Origin: an uncultured Ruthenibacterium sp.
GTDB lineage: Bacteria > Bacillota > Clostridia > Oscillospirales > Ruminococcaceae
Assembly (NCBI GenBank): GCA_944386565.1
Contig: CALXBO010000005.1
Span: 1 to 64,000, forward strand
Direction of reading: 5' to 3'
Length of the DNA stretch: 64,000 bases
In this document: one piece after another, positions 57,354-64,000 of the stretch
How positions within the stretch are numbered: position 1 is the first letter of the stretch
Layout: each line of letters begins with the position of its first letter
Position numbers and translations under genes: made by a program
The notes under the pieces: model-generated
What the model was told of the DNA's origin: nothing
The model's input: only the letters and a program-made list of their open reading frames with translations
The model's database searches: none

Positions 57354-58715
57354 TCACTCGAGCGCCTTGCCCGCCTCGTAATAATGCTGCATCTCTTCGG
57401 CCGGGACCATGTTGCCGCCGGTGGCCCACACGAGGTGCGTGCCGTTCGCGACGTCTTCGGCCGACAGGCCCGCCGCGGCGGGATACCCTGCCAGCGCGCC
57501 CGACGCGAGCAGCACCGGGCCGTACATCCCGGCGAGCGCGCTGGGCTCGAGGCGGATGTCCTCGGTGTCGGCGAGCTGCGCGAGCATGCGGTACATACGG
57601 CTGTCGTCGAGCGAGTAGCAGCCGCTGATCATCGGGCGCATCACGGAGCCGACGAAGCTGGACGCGCGCCCGACGGCGAGGCCGTCCGCGATGGTGCGGT
57701 TGTCCACGCCGAGGTCCTGCACGCTGATGTCGCTGTCCAGGCCGGTGGCCATGCCGAGCATCATGCAGCACGAGTGCGTGGGCTCGGCGAAGAAGCAGTG
57801 CGCGGCGTCGCCGAAGACCTGCTTGATGCCGAACGCAACGCCGCCCGGGCCGCCGCCGACGCCGCACGGCAGGTAGACGAACAGCGGATGTTTTGCATCC
57901 ACGGTGACGCCCGCATCCGCCAGCTGCTGTTTCAGCCGCAGGCCGGCCACGGTGTAGCCGAGGAAGAGCGTCTTGGAGTTCTCGTCGTCGACGAAGTGGC
58001 AGTACGGGTCGTTCTCGGCCTGTCTGCGCCCCTCGGCGACGGCGATGCTGTAATCGGACGGATACTCCACGACCGTGACGCCCTTGCTGCGCAGGAGGTC
58101 TTTTTTCCACTGGCGCGCGTCGGCCGACATGTGCACCGTGACGCGGAAGCCCAGCTTCGCGCTGATGATGCCGATGGAAAGGCCGAGGTTGCCCGTGGAG
58201 CCGACCGCGACGGAGTACTGAGAGAACACGTCGCGGAAGGGTTTGGTGGCGAACACGCGGTAGGGGTCGCCCTCATGCAGCAGACCGTGGCGCACGGCGA
58301 TGTCCTCGGCGGTCTTGAGCACCTCGTAGATGCCGCCGCGCGCCTTGATGGAGCCGGAGATGGGCAGATGGCTGTCGAGCTTGATCCACATCGAGCCGGG
58401 CACGGAGCCGCCGCACTCGTTTTCCAGCAGGCGCTGCATGGCCGGGATGGGGCGCACAGGCGATTCGATGATGCCGTGCGACGCGGCCGTCTCGGGAAAC
58501 TCGTGTTCGAAGTAGTCCGCGAAGCGGGCGAGGCGCGCCTCGGCGTCGCGCACGTCGTCGATCGACAGCACACACTCGCGCGCAGCCTCGTCGAACGGGA
58601 CGCGGCCGGGGTTGATCCACGCCGTTTCCTTCAGCGCGCGGATCTCCGTCATGATCGGGAACTCGGTCTCCCACTGCGCGACGGTCTTGCCGCGGATCGT
58701 CTTTTCAGCGCTCAT
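57354..58715 (-). CDS. dsdA: D-serine ammonia-lyase (D-serine dehydratase)
   Basis: 453 residues, close to E. coli DsdA. PLP enzyme turning D-serine into pyruvate and ammonia. The Lys of [11 protein letters not shown] (Lys124) binds [16 protein letters not shown] is the phosphate/substrate loop (about 173-185); [10 protein letters not shown] (about 282-291) holds PLP phosphate. AAAAGGAAATG precedes the ATG. Last gene of the D-amino-acid operon; the upstream permease and D-aminoacylase would supply its substrate. Confidence 0.95.
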   Translation of the reverse strand: MSAEKTIRGKTVAQWETEFPIMTEIRALKETAWINPGRVPFDEAARECVLSIDDVRDAEARLARFADYFEHEFPETAASHGIIESPVRPIPAMQRLLENECGGSVPGSMWIKLDSHLPISGSIKARGGIYEVLKTAEDIAVRHGLLHEGDPYRVFATKPFRDVFSQYSVAVGSTGNLGLSIGIISAKLGFRVTVHMSADARQWKKDLLRSKGVTVVEYPSDYSIAVAEGRRQAENDPYCHFVDDENSKTLFLGYTVAGLRLKQQLADAGVTVDAKHPLFVYLPCGVGGGPGGVAFGIKQVFGDAAHCFFAEPTHSCCMMLGMATGLDSDISVQDLGVDNRTIADGLAVGRASSFVGSVMRPMISGCYSLDDSRMYRMLAQLADTEDIRLEPSALAGMYGPVLLASGALAGYPAAAGLSAEDVANGTHLVWATGGNMVPAEEMQHYYEAGKALE

Positions 58716-58744
58716 TGTATCATTTCCTTTTCATTGAAGTAGAA

Positions 58745-58767
58745 CCCGGGGGCGCAGCGCCCCCGGG
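58745..58767. repeat. Intercistronic hairpin between GntP gene and dsdA
   Basis: CCCGGGGGCG-CA-GCGCCCCCGGG, a perfect 10-bp stem without T-run. Not a terminator by sequence; it may stabilise or process the mRNA. Confidence 0.6.
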
Positions 58768-58777
58768 AACGCAGAGA

Positions 58778-60151
58778 TCAGAACATTCCGGGCAGGACAC
58801 CCGAGAAGACGTTCAGGATGAGGATGACCGCGAACGCGACGACGGCCGCGAGGGTGGTGGACCAGGTCGTGGCGGTGAACGCGTCGCTGACGGACAGGTC
58901 GTTGTAGCGGGCGGGCAGCCAGAACGCGGCGTCGGTGGGCAGCGTCAGGCCGACGGTGCCGGCGCAGATGGCCAGACCCACGATGACGGGCGACAGGCCC
59001 AGCGTGACGGCCGTGGGGCCGACGATGGACACGGTGGTGAGCATCGCGACGGTGGCGGAGCCGACGGCCGCGCGGATGATCATGGCGAGCACGAACGCGA
59101 GCAGCACGAGCGGGATATTGACGCGGCTGAGCAGGTCAACGAGCGCGTCGCCGAGGCCGCTGGCCTGCAGCACGGCGCCGAAGCAGTTGCCGCAGCCGAT
59201 GACCATGAGGATATTGCCCATGGAGTCGGACGATTTGTCGATGTACTTCCAGACGCTCTCGCTGACGGACGGCACGAGGTACTTATGCAGCACGACGCCC
59301 GTGACGAGCATGGCGATGAACAGGGCCACGTTGTTGTTGCCGACGAACGCGAAGAACATCGCGGCGAAGTTGTCGGCGGGCAGCACGACGCCGCACACGG
59401 AGTTGATGATGATGAGAACGATGGGCAGCGCGATGAGCGCGAGGATCAGGCCCGCGGAGGGCTTGTTGGGGTCGGCCTTGATGAGCTCGTCGTTGTTGAG
59501 GATCTCGGCCGCCTCGGCCTTGCCGGCCTTCCTGTCGGCGTCCGTGAGCTTCTTGTTGAGGATGTTGGCGTACTGCCAGCCGCACAGCAGGCTCGCGGGC
59601 AGGGACACGATGATGCCGTAGATGATGAACCAGCCGACGTTCGCGCCGATCTGGCCGGCGACGGCGAGCGGGCCGGGCGTGGGCGCGACGATGCAGTGCG
59701 TCAGCAGCAGGCCGGTGAACAGCGCCGCCACGTAGGCGCTCGTCTTTTTCTTCGTGAGTTTCTGCAGGCTGGTGACCAGCGGGCTGAACGTGATGTACGC
59801 GGAACCGAAGTACACCGGGATGGAGACGATGAAGCCCGCGAGGTTGAGCGCCAGCATGTCGTTTTTCTTGCCGAACGTGCGCAGCAGGCCCTTGGCGAGC
59901 TCTTCCATGCCGCCGGAATCGCCCAGCATGGCGCCGAAGATGCCGCCGAACAGGATGAGCAGGCCGATGCTCGTCATGATGCTGCCGAAGCCGCCGGTCA
60001 TCGTGGTGAGCGTGTCGGTGAGCGGCATGCCGCACAGAAGCGCCATCAGCACGGCGCACGCGAACAGCGCGACGCCCGGGCTGACCTTACATTTGATGAG
60101 GACCACCAGAAGCACGATCATGGTGATCACGAACGCAAGCAGAACATTCAT
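58778..60151 (-). CDS. GntP-family permease, probable D-amino-acid or hydroxy-acid importer
   Basis: 457 residues, about 12-14 membrane spans. GntP markers: GFGSIMTSIGLLILFGGIFG (about 54-73), a reentrant-loop-like HCIVAPTPGPLAVAGQIGAN, and AAVGSATVAML. The family carries gluconate, D-serine (DsdX) and related acids. Next to dsdA the most likely substrate is D-serine or a short N-acyl-D-amino acid. GAGGAGG before the ATG. Confidence 0.9.
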   Translation of the reverse strand: MNVLLAFVITMIVLLVVLIKCKVSPGVALFACAVLMALLCGMPLTDTLTTMTGGFGSIMTSIGLLILFGGIFGAMLGDSGGMEELAKGLLRTFGKKNDMLALNLAGFIVSIPVYFGSAYITFSPLVTSLQKLTKKKTSAYVAALFTGLLLTHCIVAPTPGPLAVAGQIGANVGWFIIYGIIVSLPASLLCGWQYANILNKKLTDADRKAGKAEAAEILNNDELIKADPNKPSAGLILALIALPIVLIIINSVCGVVLPADNFAAMFFAFVGNNNVALFIAMLVTGVVLHKYLVPSVSESVWKYIDKSSDSMGNILMVIGCGNCFGAVLQASGLGDALVDLLSRVNIPLVLLAFVLAMIIRAAVGSATVAMLTTVSIVGPTAVTLGLSPVIVGLAICAGTVGLTLPTDAAFWLPARYNDLSVSDAFTATTWSTTLAAVVAFAVILILNVFSGVLPGMF

Positions 60152-60178
60152 TCTGTTTTTCCTCCTCTCGAAAACGCG

Positions 60179-61771
60179 TTATGCGTTGTGGCGCAGCATC
60201 CGGCCGGGATAGCGGCCCGTGAGCTGCATGTCGTGGTAGACCACTTCGCCGCCGACGATCACGTAGTCGATGCCCTCGGTCAGGCTGTTGGACTGGTCGT
60301 ACGTGGCGGTGTCCTTCAGGCGGTCAAAGTCGAACAGGACGAGGTCGGCGTCGTAGCCGTCGCGGATGAAGCCCTTGTTCTTCACCAGCAGGTACTCGGC
60401 GGTCAGACCCGTCATCTTGCGGATGACCTGCTCGAGCGGCATGACGTTCTTCTCCTTGACGAAGTACGTGATGGCGTGCGGGAACGTGGCGCACGCGCGG
60501 GGATGGCCCTTCTCGTTCCACGCGCGGGTGAGCGCGTCGGAGCCGACGATGCAGTACGGGTCGCGGAAGATCTCGCACACGTCCTCGTCGCACATGCTGC
60601 TGTACACGCCGCCGGTGGAGCAGTTGTTGATCTGGCACAGGTCGAAGAACGCCTTCCACGGGTCCTCGCCGATGGCGCGGGCGTAGTCCGCGATGGACTT
60701 GCCCTCCGCGAGCGGCGTTTTGGAGGCGGAGTAGACGTACACGCCCTCCCAGCCGCCGGCGTTCAGATAGTAGTTGTCGTACGCGGTGGCGGGGTCTTCC
60801 ATCTCGGCGCGCAGCTGGCGGCGGAAGTCCTCGTCCGCGAGCTTCGCCGTCATGGACGCAAAGCCGTTCGAGAAGTGCCACGGCGGCATGCAGGCGTTCA
60901 GCGTCGTCATGTTGCGGGTGTAGGGGTACTGGTCGCAGATGACGCGCACGCCCTCGTCGTTCGCCTCGTGGATGAGGCGCAGCGTCTCCTTCTGCTTGCC
61001 CCAGTTGGGCTTGCCGAGCATCTTGTGGTGCGAGATGTCCACGCGCACGCCCGCCTTGCGGCCCACGTCGATGGTCTCCTTCACCGCGTCCACGACGAAG
61101 TTCGCCTCGTCGCGCATGTGGCTGGCGTAGATGCCGTCGAACGGCTCGATGACCTTCGCCAGCTCCACGATCTCCTTGGGCTCGGCATAGCAGCTCGGCG
61201 TGTAGATCAGGCCCGTCGAGAAACCGGCCGCGCCCGCCTCCATCGCCTCGCGCAGGATGCCCTTCATCGTGTCGAGCTCCTTGTCCGTGGCGGGGCGGTT
61301 GGCCATGCCCATCACGGCGATGCGCAGGCTGCTGTGGCCGATGTACGTCTTGACGTTCGCCGTCAGCGGCTGTTTGTCGGCATATTCGAGGAACCGGGCG
61401 TAGCTCGACCAGTTCTTCATGTCGTCGGGGAAGTGCGTCGTGCCCATCGAGAGCAGCGTCTGCACCGCAGCCAGATTCTCCGGCACGGCCGGCGACATCG
61501 ACAGGCCGCACTGGCCCGCCACTTCGGTGGTGACGCCCTGATTCGTCTTGAACAGGTGTGCGTCCTTGGTTCCGAGGATCAGGTCGCCGTGCGTGTGCGC
61601 GTCGATGAAGCCCGGCGCAAGGCAGCGGCCCGCCGCGTCGATGACCTCGGCCGCTTCCTGCGTGCCGGGGTCGAGGACGATCTTGCCGTCCTTGACGCCG
61701 ACGCTGCCCATGCGGGAGGGCTCGCCTGTTCCGTCGATGATCCGTGCGTTTTGAATGAGAAGATCCAGCAT
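60179..61771 (-). CDS. N-acyl-D-amino-acid deacylase (D-aminoacylase)
   Basis: 530 residues. Amidohydrolase fold: an N-terminal beta-sandwich, metal site GFIDAHTHGD (His59, His61), QGVTTEVAGQCGLS (Cys of the usual metal-bridging position), YASHMRDEA, DISHHKMLGKPNWG, and late Asp in IVGSDAL. Releases free D-amino acids from N-acyl-D-amino acids, upstream of dsdA for serine. First gene of the operon with a consensus promoter 107 bp upstream. Confidence 0.92.
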   Translation of the reverse strand: MLDLLIQNARIIDGTGEPSRMGSVGVKDGKIVLDPGTQEAAEVIDAAGRCLAPGFIDAHTHGDLILGTKDAHLFKTNQGVTTEVAGQCGLSMSPAVPENLAAVQTLLSMGTTHFPDDMKNWSSYARFLEYADKQPLTANVKTYIGHSSLRIAVMGMANRPATDKELDTMKGILREAMEAGAAGFSTGLIYTPSCYAEPKEIVELAKVIEPFDGIYASHMRDEANFVVDAVKETIDVGRKAGVRVDISHHKMLGKPNWGKQKETLRLIHEANDEGVRVICDQYPYTRNMTTLNACMPPWHFSNGFASMTAKLADEDFRRQLRAEMEDPATAYDNYYLNAGGWEGVYVYSASKTPLAEGKSIADYARAIGEDPWKAFFDLCQINNCSTGGVYSSMCDEDVCEIFRDPYCIVGSDALTRAWNEKGHPRACATFPHAITYFVKEKNVMPLEQVIRKMTGLTAEYLLVKNKGFIRDGYDADLVLFDFDRLKDTATYDQSNSLTEGIDYVIVGGEVVYHDMQLTGRYPGRMLRHNA

Positions 61772-61877
61772 CGTGTTTCCATCCCTTTCTGTTGCCGCTG
61801 TGCGGCATGATGTGCCGGCGCCTCCTGCAGCGAAGCGCCCGCAGCGTTCCGTAGCACGCCCCGGGGCGTTAATTATT

Positions 61878-61906
61878 TATTAACACCTTTTTGTGCTGAT
61901 TGTCAA
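61878..61906 (-). promoter_or_regulatory. Promoter of the D-amino-acid operon
   Basis: On the minus strand TTGACA (61901-61906), 17 bp, TTAATA (61878-61883), with a leader of about 100 nt. The sequence around is AT-rich (61871-61960), in contrast to the genes. Confidence 0.7.
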
Positions 61907-62063
61907 TCATTTTTGTGTTCAAAATCAAAATATGTTCGTTTTAGCCAAATAATTCATCGAATTTCAGTGAATGCGGCTGAACATTTTCAGTCCTGTTCAC
62001 CGTCTAGGCGCACCGGGCGGAATCTGCTATAATGAGGGCAGAAACCGAAGGGAGGGAACGCTG

Positions 62064-62738
62064 TTGGCGACCATTCTGATCGCGGAGGACGACGCGGACA
62101 TCCGAAGCGTACTGCGGCTGTATCTGGAGAGCGAGGGATACCGGGTGACGGAGGCGGAGAGCGGCACGCGGGCGCTGGAACTGGCGCGCGCGCAGACGCC
62201 CGATCTCGCCATTCTGGACGTGATGATGCCGGGGATGAACGGCTATGAGCTGACGAAAGCGCTGCGCGCGTTCACGGACATCCCGGTGCTGATCCTCTCG
62301 GCCAGAAGCCAGGACAACGACAAGATCCTCGGGCTGAACCTCGGGGCGGACGACTACATCGCCAAGCCCTTCAACCCGATGGAGGTGACGGCGCGCGTGA
62401 AGGCGCACCTGCGCCGCGCCGCGCGCACGGCGGCTCCGGGGCTCTCGGCGGGCGGGCTGACGCTGGACCCCGCGTCGCTGACGGTGGAAAAGGACGGCGT
62501 GCCCGTGGCGCTGACGCCGATGGAGTACAAGATCCTCTCGGCGCTGATGCGCGCGCCGGGGCGCATCTTCACAAAGGTGCAGCTGTACGAGAGCGCGGCG
62601 GGCAGCTATTTTGAGGGCGACGACAACACGATGATGGTGCACATCTCGAAGCTGCGCGAGAAGATCGAGGACGACCCGCGCAACCCGCGCCGCATCGTCA
62701 CGGTGAGGGGGCTCGGGTACAAGTTTGAAGCGAAATAA
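62064..62738 (+). CDS. OmpR/PhoB-family response regulator
   Basis: 224 residues. Receiver domain: ILIAEDDADIR, phosphorylated Asp52 in LAILDVMMPGMNG, conserved LILSARSQDND and DDYIAKPFNP; a winged-helix output domain with VALTPMEYKILSALMRAPGR, SKLREKIEDDPRNPRRIVTV and RGLGYKFE. Start TTG 62064 follows GGAGGG. An extended -10 TGCTATAAT at 62025-62033 provides the likely promoter. Overlaps the kinase gene by 14 bp. Confidence 0.93.
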   Translation: MATILIAEDDADIRSVLRLYLESEGYRVTEAESGTRALELARAQTPDLAILDVMMPGMNGYELTKALRAFTDIPVLILSARSQDNDKILGLNLGADDYIAKPFNPMEVTARVKAHLRRAARTAAPGLSAGGLTLDPASLTVEKDGVPVALTPMEYKILSALMRAPGRIFTKVQLYESAAGSYFEGDDNTMMVHISKLREKIEDDPRNPRRIVTVRGLGYKFEAK

Positions 62739-64000
62739 AGAACATACGGGCGGCCTGTTCCGGCTGCTCGCGGTGCATGTGGTGCTGTTCACGCTGACGC
62801 TGCTGGCCATCACCGCCGTGGTGCTCGTCGCGTGGGGTGCGGCGCTGGCGAATCTGTACCGTCTTCCGGACTGGGACGCACTGCTCGCCTCGGACGCACT
62901 GCGCGAGGGGAACTACGATGCGCTGCGGCGGTACACGGGCGGCTCCGGCGACGCCGCCGTGTACGGCGGCGGAACGCTTTTGTGGAGCAGCGCGGACGAT
63001 TTTGACGCACAGCCGGGCGAGGATACGCTCGCCCTCGTGCGGCCGTACGAAGAGGATTCTGCCGTGGAGGCGTACGCGACGGAGAGCGCGGACGGCGAGC
63101 CGCGCACGCTGGTGCTGCGCCGCACGTACGCGGAGGACGGCACGGAGTCGGTGCAGGCGGCGGCGCTCGACGGCGCGCACCGCGTCGTGTGGGGCTCGCT
63201 CGGCGACGGGCACACGTCGTACACGCAGGCCGAATACGAATACCTGACCGACACCCGCTTTGACGGCGGGCATCTCGCGCGCGCGGACTTCACGGGCGCG
63301 GACGGCAAATCCTATACGGTTTTGCTGCGCGAAACGCTGCCCGGCGAGGCGGAGGCGCTGCGCCTCTACGGCCTGACGCGCCGCATCTGGCTGCTGTTCG
63401 TGCCGCTCTACCTCGCGGACGCGGGGCTGTTCATCTGGTGGCTGCGCCGGCGCATCGCGCGCCCGCTGCGGAAACTGAACGACGCGGTGGCGGCGCAGGC
63501 CGCGGGGCACAGCGTGCGCGTGGGCGACTGCGGCGGCCCGCGGGAGATCCGGCGCATCGCCGAGAGCTTCGACCGCTTTGCCGACCGGCTCGACGCAAGC
63601 GAGGCCGAGCGCCGCAGGCTCGACGCGGGGCGGCAGAAATTGATCGCGGACATCTCGCACGACCTGAAAACGCCTGTGACGGTGATCTGCGCGGGCGTGG
63701 ACGCGGTGTGCGACAGCAAGGTGCCGCCGGAGGATGTGCCCCGCGCGCTGCGCGTGATCCGGCAGCGGGCGGACACGCTGGCCCGGCTGGTGGACACGTT
63801 CCACGAGTACTCGAAGACCGAACACCCGGACTTCACGCTGCACTGTGAGCGCACGGACGTGTGCGAGTTCGTGCGCGAATACCTCGCCGCGAAGTACGAC
63901 GAGATCTCGATGGCGGGCTTCTCGCTCGAGCCGGACATCCCCGACGCGCCCATCTTCTGCCTTGTGGACCGCTTGCAGTTCACCCGCGCGCTCGACAACC
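62725..64000 (+). CDS. Sensor histidine kinase, incomplete at window end
   Basis: At least 425 residues. Two membrane spans (about 12-40 and 225-245) enclose an extracytoplasmic domain of about 185 residues without a recognised fold. HAMP region follows (RPLRKLNDAVAAQAAG), then the phosphoacceptor IADISHDLKTPVTVI with His at about 312; the ATPase part starts before the window ends. Start TTG 62725 overlaps the regulator gene (same strand); GTG codons a little later are alternatives. Ligand unknown. The pair is a typical EnvZ/OmpR-type system. Confidence 0.88.
   Translation, partial: MKRNKEHTGGLFRLLAVHVVLFTLTLLAITAVVLVAWGAALANLYRLPDWDALLASDALREGNYDALRRYTGGSGDAAVYGGGTLLWSSADDFDAQPGEDTLALVRPYEEDSAVEAYATESADGEPRTLVLRRTYAEDGTESVQAAALDGAHRVVWGSLGDGHTSYTQAEYEYLTDTRFDGGHLARADFTGADGKSYTVLLRETLPGEAEALRLYGLTRRIWLLFVPLYLADAGLFIWWLRRRIARPLRKLNDAVAAQAAGHSVRVGDCGGPREIRRIAESFDRFADRLDASEAERRRLDAGRQKLIADISHDLKTPVTVICAGVDAVCDSKVPPEDVPRALRVIRQRADTLARLVDTFHEYSKTEHPDFTLHCERTDVCEFVREYLAAKYDEISMAGFSLEPDIPDAPIFCLVDRLQFTRALDN

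Noticed and set aside
58715..61810. Very long open frame on the plus strand opposite dsdA, GntP and D-aminoacylase (over 1000 codons)
   Set aside because: It is antisense to three clear enzyme genes and has Arg/His-rich low-complexity composition, typical of empty frames in GC-rich DNA.
1..64000. CRISPR array, rRNA or tRNA genes
   Set aside because: No regularly spaced repeats, no rRNA-like stretches and no tRNA cloverleaf were recognised by eye; a tRNA search would settle it.

Overview
The window is a GC-rich chromosomal stretch from an anaerobic Gram-positive bacterium, most likely a gut Clostridia of the Oscillospiraceae type. The evidence is consistent but indirect: AGGAGG-type ribosome binding sites, frequent GTG and TTG starts, an HPr with a regulatory serine, a phiLC3-type holin, a CmpB-type putative ABC permease, a flavoprotein-rubredoxin fusion typical of strict anaerobes, and a GC-rich palindromic repeat of a kind I associate with this family.

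Region by region. 1-14 kb holds envelope and housekeeping genes: the start of a glucose-1-phosphate cytidylyltransferase, two large membrane proteins of glycan-assembly type, a 46-residue acidic protein with its own transcription signals, a WYL regulator, an MBOAT/SGNH O-acyltransferase pair, an AI-2E-type permease, a DUF1624 acyltransferase-like protein, an alanyl-tRNA editing protein, 4-alpha-glucanotransferase and an unrecognised zinc-motif membrane protein.

14.1-26.5 kb is a compact prophage-like element. One minus-strand operon runs from small early genes through an ArpU/RinA-like regulator, small and large terminase, portal, scaffold-like protein, capsid, a P22-gp4-like adaptor and a gp10-like tail-hub protein to an M23 lysin and a phiLC3 holin. 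A divergent plus-strand pair encodes an XRE repressor and an ImmA/IrrE-type metallopeptidase. Four near-identical 18-bp operators lie between the two units. No integrase, replication gene, tail tube, tape measure or fibre is visible, so this is a minimal podovirus-like packaging, particle and lysis module under an intact immunity switch.

26.6-33.6 kb is housekeeping and redox: hisS, a CmpB-like membrane protein, dinB, a Dabb protein, an FAD oxidoreductase, a HAD phosphatase and the flavoprotein-rubredoxin. 33.6-38.7 kb covers uronate and fructose metabolism: kduI, HPr, a fructose PTS IIABC and 1-phosphofructokinase, the last two separated by a 5'-truncated sugar transporter remnant.

38.9-56.6 kb is a pectin-oligosaccharide locus. 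One minus-strand unit encodes two ABC permeases and a solute-binding lipoprotein, then (after a terminator hairpin) a PL11-like propeller protein, a GH105 hydrolase, a serine hydrolase and a GH28 polygalacturonase; an IS30-family element sits 4-8 bp beyond the GH28 stop. Three LysR regulators and a plus-strand unit (TIM-barrel isomerase, a second GH105, a zinc alcohol dehydrogenase) follow. The sugar-active enzymes lack signal peptides, so the scheme looks like import first and hydrolysis inside the cell, feeding kduI. No ABC ATPase is encoded here. Both LysR intergenic regions carry the same palindrome, ATAAC-N6-GTTAT.

56.6-61.8 kb is a D-amino-acid locus (D-aminoacylase, GntP permease, D-serine ammonia-lyase and a cupin-type XRE regulator). 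The window ends inside a two-component system.
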